From assembly GCA_011799875.1 (NCBI GenBank), contig CM022303.1, forward strand, positions 550,825,368 through 550,889,367: a DNA stretch of 64,000 nt, in the 5' to 3' direction. Below are positions 44,661-56,214 of this stretch, in pieces. The stretch comes from Thinopyrum elongatum (lineage: Eukaryota; Streptophyta; Magnoliopsida; Poales; Poaceae). Below the pieces are notes generated by a model. It was not told the origin of the DNA, made no database searches, and saw only the letters and a list, made by a program, of their open reading frames with translations. Made by a program: the position numbers and the translations under genes. Position 1 is the first letter of the stretch. Each line of letters starts with the position of its first letter.

Positions 44661-46405
44661 AGAGTTCTTGTGGGTGACTCCGCCAACATACTTCACTCAT
44701 ATTCATTTTGGCAAGGACAAGTGCAATCAACTTCCATATCTTGCACTAGTTCAAGGAGTCACAAACCCTCTTGTTGGTAAGACAAGGGACAAGGTAACCT
44801 AATGCTTTCATGGACAACATCATATGTGTATTTCACTCTTTGTCTATGGATATCCTTGTGTGTTCCTTGTGGGACTAACCCATGTAGGTATTGAAAGTGC
44901 AACTCACTCCAAAGGATTGCTCCAAATGATCTACATCAACATTGAGCATCCACATCTTCAACATCTACATGAAGTCATCATCGACAAAACCCAAGGTTAG
45001 TTCATCCCTCTTAGGGGGGATATCACATCTAGGGGGAGCTTTACTCTAAGAATTGAGCTAAAGCAACTCTAATGGTGTGAACATAACAATGCTTTATGTA
45101 AAAGTGGTAACCCCACTTGTGCTTAAACGATGAGTATGACCTATGATCAAATGTTCTCATTTGACTCCTAAGTCAATATACTCATATATAGATGACCTAG
45201 TCATCGCCAATTGCTTGATAGATGCTAGAGTGTTTGTGCATGCTTTGACACATATTTCATTTGCTATCTTATTGTGTGAGCATGTTGGATGCATAATTTT
45301 TTCTCCATTCGAGGACATCCATTTGTTGTTTTGATTGATTGGTTTTTATTCTTTCTGCCAAATGGATGGAAAAGAATGCCTAAGTACTCCCTCTAGCTAT
45401 CTATGCTTTTCTCGTCTCAAACTCTATTCATGCTACATCACAAAGTTTGATCAAGTCATATTCGGACCCTCCGAGTGAGGAGCACTCGGAGCCACCGATT
45501 CGTCATAGACTTAACTTCCAAAACTTCTTAGTGCATTTTGGTCTGACCGATCCAACCCATTCGGTCACACCGAGTTCATTAAGTTGATCTAAGTTTTAAT
45601 CTCAGTGCAACCGATTTGAACCTTTCGGTCACACCGAGTTGCAGCAACCGCTTGCGATTCTGCCTCTCGGTACCACCGAGTCGGTCCACTCGGTCACACC
45701 AACAGTGACTGGACATATATTCCCATGGGCTGAAAATTTGGAAATTTCTTCAAACGCTTCGCCCGCGCCTATCCAGCTCTGCTGACTCGAGGTCTCCGGA
45801 TCGTCTCCTCGTCGCCAGCATCCTCCTGCCGCTGGTTTTTGCCGCCGTCAACGGGAATCTTCACCGCCGTTGTCGCCGTAGCGAGTTCATCGCCAAGTTA
45901 GGGTATGAACTCGTCCCTTTGTGCCTTCCCCACTCCGATTCCAAGCACAAAGATCAATGCCATGAATCTTGCCACGTTTTGAGACTACTCTATCCACTGG
46001 AAACTCCGTTAGATTAGATTTGATGCAAAAATTTAGGTTTAGGTTTCCGCCGAACTCATCTCGGACCGACCGATATTAGGATTTCGGTCTCACCGATTTG
46101 GCTCAGGCCAGAGCACAAGTATTTTTCGGTCTGACTGAAACATACCAATCGGTGTGACCGAGTTCATTTCTCTGTGAAACCCTAGCATCTCGGAGTCACC
46201 GAGCTGTGTCTCGGTCTGACCGATTTCACATGTTTAGACTCTAAAGCTGCTTCAGTGTCACCGAGTTTGTAATATCGGTAGCTCCGAAATGCTTTCTGTA
46301 GAAAACTAAAACTAAGTTTTTGACTCATTTGTTTTGCAAAATGGTTGTATTTTGTGATGCTTATCCACTCCATCTCAACCTATCTATTCACAGGGTCAAC
46401 TTTCA
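44661..46405 (+). other. Element A spacer: pol deleted, leader for extra ORF
   Basis: No protease, integrase or RT motifs. Two blocks rich in CGGTCTGACCGA-type motifs lie at about 45535-45700 and 46050-46290. A GC-rich exon-like segment (about 45750-45910) resembles a 5' UTR. TCTATTCACAG/GGTCAAC at about 46383-46400 looks like a splice acceptor 10-15 nt before the next ATG. This suggests a separate spliced transcript for the following ORF. Confidence 0.5.
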
Positions 46406-48469
46406 GTGTCAGAGATGTCAGACAATAGTGACAGCCAGAACAGGTCAGAGAAGCAAGCAAATCTCAGTGAGGGCACTAGTCCCTCCAACAGTAGCTATGA
46501 TGAGGGTAGCAGAAGCACCCCAAGCAACTTGCCTAAGGCTGCAACTAGGCAAAGGAAGAAGAGAACCTTAGATTCTGAAGATGAAGACTTTGTGGTTGAT
46601 GAGGAGGTCACCTCAAAGAAGAAAGTGGTCAAGAAGGAGCATGCTACTGCTGCCATCAAGCCTGGCATGAAGAAGAAAGTTCCTGCCAAGAGAGTGCCCA
46701 TGTCCAAAGCCAGAGCCTCAACTCAGGAAACCATGGAGTTCACTGCTGAGCCAAGAGAAGAAGAGGCTGCTGGAGGCAAGAAGAGGAAAGAAAGGGTCAA
46801 GAAGACCATGGCCAGAGTGATTGGCAGATCATCAATGATGAGAGATCCAGATGAAGATGATGAAGAAGAAGATGCTGCACCAGCTCAGAAATCTCAGAAA
46901 TTGACGGGAGATGCTATTAAGTCTGGGGCTGCTCCATCCAAGCCCAAGACAGCTCCAAAGCCAACAGTACCTAAGAGAAGCACAAGAAATATCTCAGCTA
47001 CAGAGAAGAACAAGGCCCCAGTGCCTGAAGCTCAAGAAGATGAGGAGCAGCAAGTGCTCAGGAAGCTCAAACAAAAAATTCCAGACCATGATGACACTCA
47101 TCCAATTGCAGAGAACATGAAGTTGAGAAAAGATGCAGGTCTCAGACTATGGAGGCAGACAGACCCCTATGCTACAAGGAGAAGGACTGCTGTGGATTAC
47201 AGGTTTCACACCAAGGAGCAGCAAGACTTCTATGAGACAATTCTCCTAGACAAGAAGCCCATAGTCAGTGACATGAGATGGGTCGACTGGAAGTACATTG
47301 ATGACAATGAAGATTACTTCCCTGGAGTTCATGAGAGCTTCAGAATGAATGGAGTTGACACTTTTGTTGGTCAGAAATTGACAAAATGGAATGATGAGAT
47401 GGTGATGCAATTTTATTCAACTGCACATTTTTACCCAGATGGCAAGATAGTCTGGATGACTGAGGGTACTAGGTACCAATCTTCAATTGTTGAGTGGGCC
47501 AAGCTGATCAATGCCCCTGAAGAAAGTGAGGATGACACAGATGTCTATGCAAAGCCCAGGAAAGATCATAACTCCATGGCTCACATGTACAAGGAAATTC
47601 CAGATGCTGCATTGGGGACTCACAAGTTTGGGTCTATTTACTATCTGCTATCAGGGCGGCCAACCATCAACACTATACTGAGGCATACTTTGTTGCCCAA
47701 ATCAGGAGATGACAGGATGATCAGAGGGCATTCAATTAACTTGTTACATATGTTTGATGTGCCAGAGAAGTTCAAGGTGATGACCTTGATTGTTGAAACA
47801 GTTAAGAGGACTGCAGCAGATCAGAAGAGGTCATGTGGATATGCCCCACACATTCAGATGCTCATCAACTCCAAGATGGGCACAGGCACATATCTGCTAG
47901 ACAAAGAGCACCTTCCCCTGAGGCCAGACTTGGAGGACAATGTAGTTGTCATGGATGCATCACATCCTACATCTGCGGAGGCTCAGGAGAAGAGAGAAAA
48001 AGCAAAGGCAGCAAAGACTTCCAAGATTCCAGATATCTCAGCTGTAAATCTCAAGACCAAGCAGGATCAGCTCAGCTATCTACTTGAGGCCACTATGAGA
48101 ATTGAGAAAGGACTAGCTACCCTGACTCAAAATCAAGAAAGTCTTGAGAGAATCATTGAAACAAAATTTTATGATCTAAACTTCAAGGTCACAAAGATTC
48201 AGACCACAGTTGAGTAACTTCAAGAAGAAGCAGAGGACAGGAGAGGAAGAGCTACCACAGAGGCATTTCAGAGAGTACCTAGAGCCAACAGGTCTATAGC
48301 TGTGCCAGTCAGTGACACAAGAGCCACCGCTTCAGCACCTGCAGCCACTGCCCCAGTTGCCCCTCCAGTTGCAACTCCTCCAGTTCCTCAGTCATCATCG
48401 GAAGCTTTTGCAGATGCTATCCTCCCCATGCCATCTTCGCACACCGGAGCTCCCGGAGATCGTGCTTAG
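46406..48469 (+). pseudogene. Element A extra ORF in env position (PF20167-like plant transposon protein)
   Basis: ATG at 46406. N-terminal 200 residues are Lys/Glu/Ser-rich and probably nuclear-directed (ATRQRKKRTLDSEDEDF, KKKVVKKE). A folded region at about 250-430 has VDYRFHTKEQQDFYETILL, FVGQKLTKWNDEMVMQFYST, ARFYPDGKIVW-like HFYPDGKIVWMTEGTRYQ and SIVEWAKLINAPEE, which I recognise as the putative plant transposon domain (Pfam PF20167 type). A coiled coil (LSYLLEATMRIEKGLATLTQ) follows. The frame stops at TAA 48215-48217 but stays open for 83 more codons, a Pro/Ala-rich tail ending at TAG 48467-48469, so the TAA probably replaced CAA. Function is unknown. It lies between the deleted pol and the 3' LTR. 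It might equally be counted as an intact 603-residue protein. Confidence 0.75.
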
Positions 48470-49011
48470 AGTGCCGCATAGCACTATGCATTTTCAAGCT
48501 TTTTGGTAACTTGTTGCCAAAGGGGGAGAAAGTGTATAGATCATAGGCTTCGAGAGAGAGAGAGAGAGAGTGTGTTTTGCTTTTATTTGCCTCTCTTGCT
48601 ACTTGTTATTTGATCGTTTGTTTGCTACAATATTTATGCTTGTGTGTGAGATAAGAGTATCTCAAACTCTTATGATCATGTGATTGATCATATTATGCTT
48701 TAATGTGTGCTTGAATGATGATATCTTATTACTAGTGTATGATCAATCATGTTTGCCTTGGTGATGAGTGCATGCTATTTATATTCTATCATTTTGAGCG
48801 CTCCACCAAGATGTATGTGACATGGAAGAGTAACCCATGATCCTAATCGATTGTGCATTTGCATTCAAAAGCAAATTTTAAATAATGCACAAATTTAGGG
48901 GGAGCTCTTGCTTATCACATACTTCTCAAAGCGACGATATATTTCATTCATATTATCATTTGTCAAAGCTTTGATCTATATGTTGTCATCAATTACCAAA
49001 AAGGGGGAGAT
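48470..49011 (+). other. Element A 3' untranslated region and polypurine tract
   Basis: Contains GCCAAAGGGGGAGAAAG (about 48516), a (GA)n microsatellite at about 48549-48569 and the polypurine tract AAAAAGGGGGAGA at 48998-49010, the primer for plus-strand synthesis. Confidence 0.75.
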
Positions 49012-50594
49012 TGAAAGTGCAACTAATCCCTGGGTGGTTTTGGTAATTCATAACAACATATAGCTCATTGAACTAATGTCCATTCAAGTTAAATATTTCA
49101 GGTAGTTCAATGATTGGAATGGCACATGAACTAGAGATGTGGACCCCTCAAAATGCTAAGGACAAATATTGGCAAAAGCTCAAGACTCTTCATTTCTATT
49201 TTAGTGATCCAAGATCACATTGAGTCCATAGGAAAAGCCAATACTATTAAAAGGGGATGAGGTGTTGCTTAATGGTCTACTTGCTCAAAGTGCTTAGTGA
49301 TATGCTCCAAAGCCCTCAACCACTCTCTCAATTCCATATATGTCCTAAACCTAAAGTCAAACTCGGCCCCACCGATTTGATTTATCTGGCGCCACCGAGT
49401 TCTTTTGACATAGCCATAGCCAGAAACCCTAATCAGTTCGGTCTCACCGATAGGGATCTCGGTCTCACCAAGATGGGATTGCAAACTCTCTGTTTCCATT
49501 CGTAACATTTCGGTCTCACCGAAAGGAGCGATCGGTCCCACCAAATTTGCCTAACCAACTCTCTATTTGCTCATTGCTGAAATCGGTCTCATCGATTTCA
49601 TGCAATCGGTCACACCGAGATGAGGTTTTGCACTAACCCTAGCGCACCGGTCCTACCGAGTTGATCATGTCGGTCCCACCAAAAAAACTAACATTCACAT
49701 TTTGAATTGAATCGGTCTCACCGAGTTCTTCTATTCGGTCTGACCGAGTTGGGTCAAATGTGTGTAACGGTTAGATTTTGTGTCGAGGCTATATATACCC
49801 CTCCACCCCCTTCTCTATTCAAGAGAGAGCCATCAGAACATGCCTACACTTCCACTACTCATTTTCTGAGAGAGAACCACCTACTCATGTGTTGAGACCA
49901 AGACATTCCAATCCAACCACAAGAATCTTGATCTCTAGCCTTCCCCAAGTTGCTTTCCACTCAAATCATCTTTCCACCATAGCCAAATCTGTGAGAGAGA
50001 GTTGAGTGTTAGGGAGACTATCATTTGAAGCACAAGAGCAAGGAGTTCATCATCAACACACCGTTTATACCTTTTGGAGAGTGGTGTCTCCTAGATTGGT
50101 TAGGTGTCACTTGGGAGCCTCCGACAAGATTGTGGAGTTGAACCAAGGAGTTTGTAAGGGCAAGGAGATTGCCTACTTCGTGAAGATCTACCCGAGTGAG
50201 GCAAGTCCTTTGTGGGTGATGGCCATGGTGGGATAGACAAGGTTGCTTCTTCGTGGACCCTTCGTGGGTGGAGCCCTCCATGGACTCGCGCAACCGTTAC
50301 CCTTCGTGGGTTGAAGTCTCCATCAACGTGGACGTACGATAGCACCACCTATCGGAACCACGCCAAAAATCTTCGTGTCTACATTGCATTTGCCTTCTCC
50401 AAACCCTTCCCTTTACCTTCATATGCAATGTTTTACTTTCCACTGCTATACTCTTAGAATTGCATGTGTAGGTTGATTGCTTGACTTGTGCTAAGTTCCT
50501 AAAATCTGCCAAGACTTAAAATTGGGAAAAGGATAGGTTTTTATTTGGTCAAGTAGTCTAATCCCCCCCCTCTAGACCTACTTTCGATCCTACA
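49012..50594 (+). repeat. 3' LTR of element A
   Basis: Pairs with 23480-25064 at about 98% by eye. The right flank AGTAT (50595-50599) matches the left flank GGTAT apart from one base. Confidence 0.92.
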
Positions 50595-51760
50595 AGTATA
50601 CGTATGACAACCATCGGGTTTCGAGGACTCCGGTCATCCCGATCATGTTTATAAACTTCATAAGGCTTTATATGGTCTAAAGCAAGCTCCTAGAGCTTAG
50701 TATGATCGCCTTTGTTCGTTTCTAACCTTGCATGGGTTTGTGCTTGGTAAAGTCGATAATACTCTTTTTACTAGGAGGTCTAATGGTGATTTGTTCGTAT
50801 GCCAAATCTATGTTGATGATATCATTTTTGGGGTCTACTAACAAAGCTGTCAGCGATGAGTTTAGTGATATGATGACTAAGGAGTTTGAGATATCAATGA
50901 TGGGAGAGTTGAAGTTCTTCCTTGGTTTCCATGTGAAGCAACTCAGGAAAGGAACCTTCATCTCTCAAACCAAGTACACCACGGACATACTCAAGAAATT
51001 GATGGATAACGCCAAGGGTGCCAAGACTCCAATGCCTACAAATGGGCACCTCAACGCAGATGTAGCAGGTAAAGATGTGGATCAAAAGGCATATCGTGTT
51101 ATGATTGGATCCTTGCTTTACCTTTGTGCATCTAGACCGGATATCATGTTAAGTGTTTGCATGTGTGCAAGATTCCAATCCACTCCGAAGGAGAGCCATG
51201 AGGTGGCTATTAAGAGAATCCTTCAATATCTTGTTCATACCCCAAATTATGGGTTGTGGTATCCTAAGGATGCTATGTTTGATCTTGTTGGATATTTGGA
51301 TTCGAATTATACGGGTGACAAGGTAGATAGGAAGTCCACTTCTGGAACCTGCCAATTCCTAGGGAGATCCTTAGCTAGTTGGGCTTCCAAGAAACAAAAC
51401 TCCGTTTCCACCTCCACCGCCGAGGCAGAGTATATTGTCGTCGGCAGTTGTTGTGCTCAATTGTTGTGGATGAGGCAGACTTTGAGAGATTTCAATATAT
51501 TTGTTGATCGTGTGCCTCTTTTGTGTGATAACAAAAGCGCAGTAGCTATATCCCACAATGTCGTCCAACACTCCAGAATCAAACATATAGATGTCCGTCA
51601 CCACTTCCTTAGGGATCATGTGCTTAAAAGAGATATTGTTATAAGTCACATAGGCACTGATGGGCAATTAGCGGACATCCTTACCAAGCGCCTAGATGAA
51701 GCTAGGTTTTACGAGTTAAGGCATGAGCTCAATATCATTGATTCTCGAAACTTGGAATGA
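50595..51760 (+). pseudogene. Element B pol: reverse transcriptase C-terminal part and RNase H
   Basis: Continues from 23479 (GEV/YV). Stops interrupt it at TGA in YV-stop-QPSGFED and TAG in QAPRA-stop-YDRL, the second consistent with TGG to TAG. The RT active site YVDD is intact at 50809-50820. One extra G at about 50829 then shifts the frame. From there FGSTNKAVSDEFSDMM runs to 51760 through ELKFFLGFHVKQ, GSLLYLCASRPDIM, KSTSGTCQFLG, TAEAEYIVVG, DNKSAVAISHN and ADILTKRLD, the standard Copia RT/RNase H ending. RNase H removes the RNA template during reverse transcription. Confidence 0.88.
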
Positions 51761-51985
51761 ATCTTGTTCACACGCATGTACTTACCATTGTTACCTTGTT
51801 TAGATGTATGCATGGAAATAGGGGGAGTTTAACTCAATTGATGAGCTCACACAACTCTAGTTGATGCAAATATTAATCAAAAATCTTGTATGTAGTCATT
51901 TTACAATGATCTATGTGCTTCAAGCGAGCTTAGGAATTGAACCCGAGATATATCTTCGTGGTGTCATGCCTTGTATGCTCATACA

Positions 51986-54900
51986 TAGGGCCGGTCCTGG
52001 GGGGGGGGGGGGCGAACGGGGCGGCCGCCCCGGGCCCCCAAAAGCCAGGGCCCCCTCCCAGGTATACGTACGTTAGGTACATACAGGTCTTCGATAGGAA
52101 AAAATCTCTCACCGCCTCGCTCAGCCTCGCGTGCTAGCCTAGGAAAGTAAAACCAATACGTTGTTGGGCCTGGCCCATGTTTGCACGTACGTGGTCAGGA
52201 GAGATCGGAGAGGAAAAGGAATCATTGGATTGATTTCCTGTAACTTAGGATCGATCGTTCCCTACCCTTTTTCCTGTTCCGCTGTTCCTCACGAACGAAC
52301 CACGCGAGTAGGCCGAGTACGCGACAACTGCAGTAGCAGGATCTCTTCGAGTTCGACCTCGGCTGCGACTGCAGCAGGTATGTCTGGGCGCGCCCTCTTC
52401 CCTCGCATGATCTTCGTCCTATTTCTTTTCTTTCTAATCCTGATTCCCAATTTCTTGATCGATCGAACAGATTAAAAGGGAATTGTTTTTAGGGCGCTCG
52501 AATCAGTGCGCCCACGTTGCCAGATTAGATTACAGAGAGAAGGTACTATACCATGCCCTAGCAGATTCTCATTATATTAGATGATCTTCTGTACTTAATC
52601 TAATATTTTAATTAGCTTTGCGCTAATTTTAAAAGCGAATTGTTCCTTTCAATTTCAGCAGGGTCATGTCGAGTACGGGTAGAAAGTATCCATCCGGAAG
52701 TCATAAAAGAAAGAAGAAGAAGGAGGCAGATGAGGAGAAAGAAGCATTGAGCGGATCTCTTTTTAAATATTATAAGAGCGATACGAGCACGCCAAGCAAT
52801 CCAGACGAGTTGGCTATAGTTCTTGCGGGTGACCAAACTAATGGCAATCCAGAAGATGATGGTCATACGCCTACAGAAGGCAATGCTGACGTCAACATGG
52901 ATGATAGCAATGTGAGTGATCATGAGCCCATATTTAATTCATCTGCGGCAGAATCTACTAGTGTTGATGAGGAACCAGTTAGTGTGGATATTTATGATCC
53001 AAGCAATTAGGGTAATCTTGATAACAAAGCGAGGGACATATTAGTGGAAAAGGGGCCTAAAAGGGAAGAAGAAAACACTAAATATCCTTTGGATGAAAAT
53101 TCAAGACATTTTTCGTATAGCCATTACTCAAGAAAGATGAGCAATGGAGAGGTGCGTGATAGAAAATGGTTAGTGTTTTCAAAACACACAAAGAAAGTGT
53201 TCTGTTTTTGCTGTAAGCTATTCAATTCTAATAAATGCAAGAGTGGAATGGGGAATGATGGGTTTTGTGATTGGAGGCATATTAATGAGAGACTGAAAGA
53301 GCACGAAGCTAGTGTCGACCATATTACCAACATGAACTCTTGGAATGAATTGAGAGTTAGACTGAGCAAGCATGAAACAATTGACAAAAACTTACAGCAA
53401 CAAATCACAAAGGAGAAGGAACGCATAAGGCAAGTTTTGTTAAGAATTGTTGCCATTGTGAAATTTCTTGGTAAGCGCAATTTGGCTTTTAGAGGATCCA
53501 GTGAGCAACTTTATGATGATTCTAATGGAAATTTTTTAGCTTGTGTGGAGATGGTTGCAGAGTTTGATTTGGTAATGCAAGACCATCTTAGGCGTATTCA
53601 AGATAAAGAGATCCATCACCATTATCTTAGCCATAAAATTCAAAACGAGTTGATTTCTCTTATGGCTGGTGACATTACAAATTCTATTCTCAAGATTGTC
53701 AAAGTGGCCAAATATTTCTCTATTATCCTAGATTGTACCCCGGATGTGAGTCATCAAGAACAAATGAGTTTGTTGGTTCGATGTGTTCATATATCTGATG
53801 GAAAAATACAAATTGTGGAGTACTTCCTTGTTTTTTTGGTAGTGGAGGACACATCTGGTTTGGGAATTTTCAAGGTATTGGTTGATTCTATGAAGTCCTT
53901 CGATCTTAATATTGATGATATTAGGGGCCAAGGTTATGACAATGGATCCAACATGAAAGGAAAATACAAGGGGGTGCAAAGTCGGTTGCTTGAGGTAAAT
54001 CCAAGAGCTTTGTATATGCCATGCGCTTGCCACAGTCTTAATCTTACCCTTTGTGATATGGCTAAATCTTGTGGTAGAGATGTTTCTTTTTTTGGAATTG
54101 TGCAATGAATATATGTATTATTCAGTGGTTCTACGAAAAGATGGAAAGTTTTTGTTAGCCATGTGACAGATTTGACTGTGAAATCTTTGAGCAATACTCG
54201 TTGGGAGAGTCGTATCAAAAGTGTTAAAGCAATTAGATTTCAAGCTCCTAACATAAGATCAGCTTTACTTGAGTTAAGTGAAGATAGTGGTACCGAACCC
54301 AAGGATAGGAGTGATGCAAAAAAATTGTTTGATGTGCTTGGCAGCTATGAGTTCATACTTGGCATGGTCATTTGGCATGACATTCTATTTGCTGTAGATT
54401 CAGTAAGCAGGAAGCTGCAATCACCATCCATGTGCATTGAGACTGCCTTAAAGCAAATAGATGGTATGAGGACTTATTTTGACATTTATAGAGAGGAAGG
54501 GTTTGATTCTAGTGTGATCATTGCCAAAGAAATCGCAGCTGAAATGGGTGTAGAGCCATCATTTCCAGTAAAGCATCGTGTTTCTAGGAAGAAACAATTT
54601 GGTGAAAATGACAATGATGAAGCGATATTGGAAGCTGAGAAGGATTTTAAAGTCAATTATTTTTTGATTATGGTTGATAAGGCGGCCACTTCACTGAAAA
54701 TTAGATTTGACGAACTTGAGTCATTCAAAAATATATTTGGATTTTTAATGAGTTCAACGGCCTTGAAGTCATTGGACCGTTCTGAACTTAAAGACAGTTG
54801 TACAAAATTTGCAAGTGCTTTCTCTTCGGGTGGTTCATCTGATGTTGATTTAAATGATCTGATTTCTGAGGTAATTGTTATGCAGTCAACTTTGCCCGAT

Positions 54901-55367
54901 AGAACAATGTCTGCTATGGAGATTTTTGAGTTTGCGAGGGAAGCAGATTGTTATCCAAATATTGCTATTGCATACCGGATTTTCTTTACTATGCCTGTTA
55001 CTGTGGCATCAGCTGAAAGAAGTTTTTCGAAGTTGAAATTGTTGAAGAACTACTTGAGATCTACAATGTCGCAAGAGAGGTTAAATGGCTTGGCAACTTT
55101 ATGCATCGAGAAAAATTTGCTTGATGAAATTGATATTGATACTATCGTTAGTGATTTTGCATCTCAGAATGTCAGAAGAAACTTTTGAAGGTAATATGTA
55201 ATGCATTATTTGATATGCACAATCATTTTGGATGCACTTAATTATTTTCTTTGATACAAATTATATGTACATATGATGATTATTAATTAGGCATTTATAC
55301 TAAGGGCCCCGAAGGGCCCCGGATTGTAGTTTCGCCCCGGGCCCCCAAAATCTCAGGACCGGCCCTG
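51986..55367 (+). mobile_element. hAT DNA transposon, 3,382 bp
   Basis: TIRs TAGGGCCGGTCCTG and CAGGGCCGGTCCTG (reverse complement of the right end) with a perfect 8-bp duplication CTCATACA at 51978-51985 and 55368-55375, diagnostic for the hAT superfamily. The subterminal zones on both sides are rich in CCCCGGGCCCCC. It encodes a DUF4371/zinc-finger hAT transposase and lies in the 3' region of element B. Confidence 0.93.
52666..55188 (+). pseudogene. hAT transposase with two in-frame stops
   Basis: One frame of 841 codons from MSSTGRKYPSG to QNVRRNF, interrupted only by TAG at 53008-53010 and TGA at 54106-54108. N-terminal basic region (KRKKKKEADEEKE); a TTF-type zinc finger near 53165-53330 ([27 protein letters not shown]); a DUF4371/RNase H-like core ([48 protein letters not shown]); and the C-terminal hAT dimerisation domain (FFTMPVTVASAERSFSKLKL, LATLCIEKNLL). 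It would cut and paste hAT elements. Both stops are explained by one transition each. No frameshift is seen, so the decay is recent. Confidence 0.92.
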
Positions 55368-56214
55368 CTCATACACGGTGGCTTAGGCCACCACCCTCTC
55401 TTTTAAGGATTGGCTTCTTTTGTGGTTTTTCACTGCCTTGTTTTTTTATCTCTTATATAAGTACTGATGTCCATCACTCTTCTTTTTGGCTTAGTTCTTG
55501 GACGCTAGCATCGCCTTCTTTTCTCCTTTTGGTGTTTTTGATGCCAAAGGGGGAGAAGATTGCTCTATTAGGTTGTGCTTCGAGTATATATGGGTTTATT
55601 CAACAAGATCTTGTTCTTCGTTTGATCTTTTCGAGCCTTCCCGGGATACATCAACTCCCTTCTCGGGGTGCGCTCGTTCTTTGTTTGGTCTTTTTGAGCT
55701 TGTTGATACTTAAAACTTCTTAAGGTTATATAGTATTTTAATTCTGTATTGTGGCTACCTTATGTTTACGTATGAGACTATGTTATCTGTTTGTGAACCT
55801 ATGGCCTTTCTTATTAGCTATCCTTTTGTTGCCATGATTTACTATGTCGTCTCATATCATGTTTTCAATGCTATGCCATGTCACACACATCACTTGTTGG
55901 CATTTTGAGTTGGATATGCTAAGTTCATGCTTTATTTTTGAGCCATCTCATATGTCACAAGTTTGCTACAAAAGTGGAACTCACTTTGTGCATCCAAGTT
56001 CACTTTTGCACCCCTCCAGTTTCTAAAGTTTTAGGGGGAGCATTGATCCTACCATGTGCACTTTGTATTCAAATGCAAAGAAATTTTCTTTTGTGTCCAC
56101 ATATGTAGGGGGGCTCTCAACCTAAACTTATAGAACCAATGTCTGAGATTATCATAATATTTCATATTATTTGGGTCTATTCATATTGTCATCAGCCACC
56201 AAAAGGGAGGAGGT
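55368..56214 (+). other. Element B 3' region between pol and LTR
   Basis: Non-coding, T-rich, with GCCAAAGGGGGAGAAG (about 55542) and the polypurine tract AAAAGGGAGGAGG at 56201-56213. The short open frames have no domain. Confidence 0.65.

Larger units (their letters stand above)
23480..50594 (+). mobile_element. Non-autonomous Copia element A (SIRE/Maximus-like)
   Basis: LTRs of 1,585 bp (23480-25064) and 1,583 bp (49012-50594) both start TGAAAGTGCAAC and end CGATCCTACA. The target duplication GGTAT/AGTAT has one mismatch. The primer-binding site TGGTATCAGAGC is at 25067-25078 and the polypurine tract AAAAAGGGGGAGA at 48998-49010. Internally there is gag (split by a CACTA-type element) and an extra ORF in the env position, but no protease, integrase, reverse transcriptase or RNase H. 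It would depend on another element for mobility. By my hand count the LTRs differ at roughly 35 positions, about 2%. Confidence 0.92.

Noticed and set aside
46406..48469. Envelope protein
   Set aside because: It lies in the env position but has no signal peptide or membrane segment; it is basic and coiled-coil-rich.
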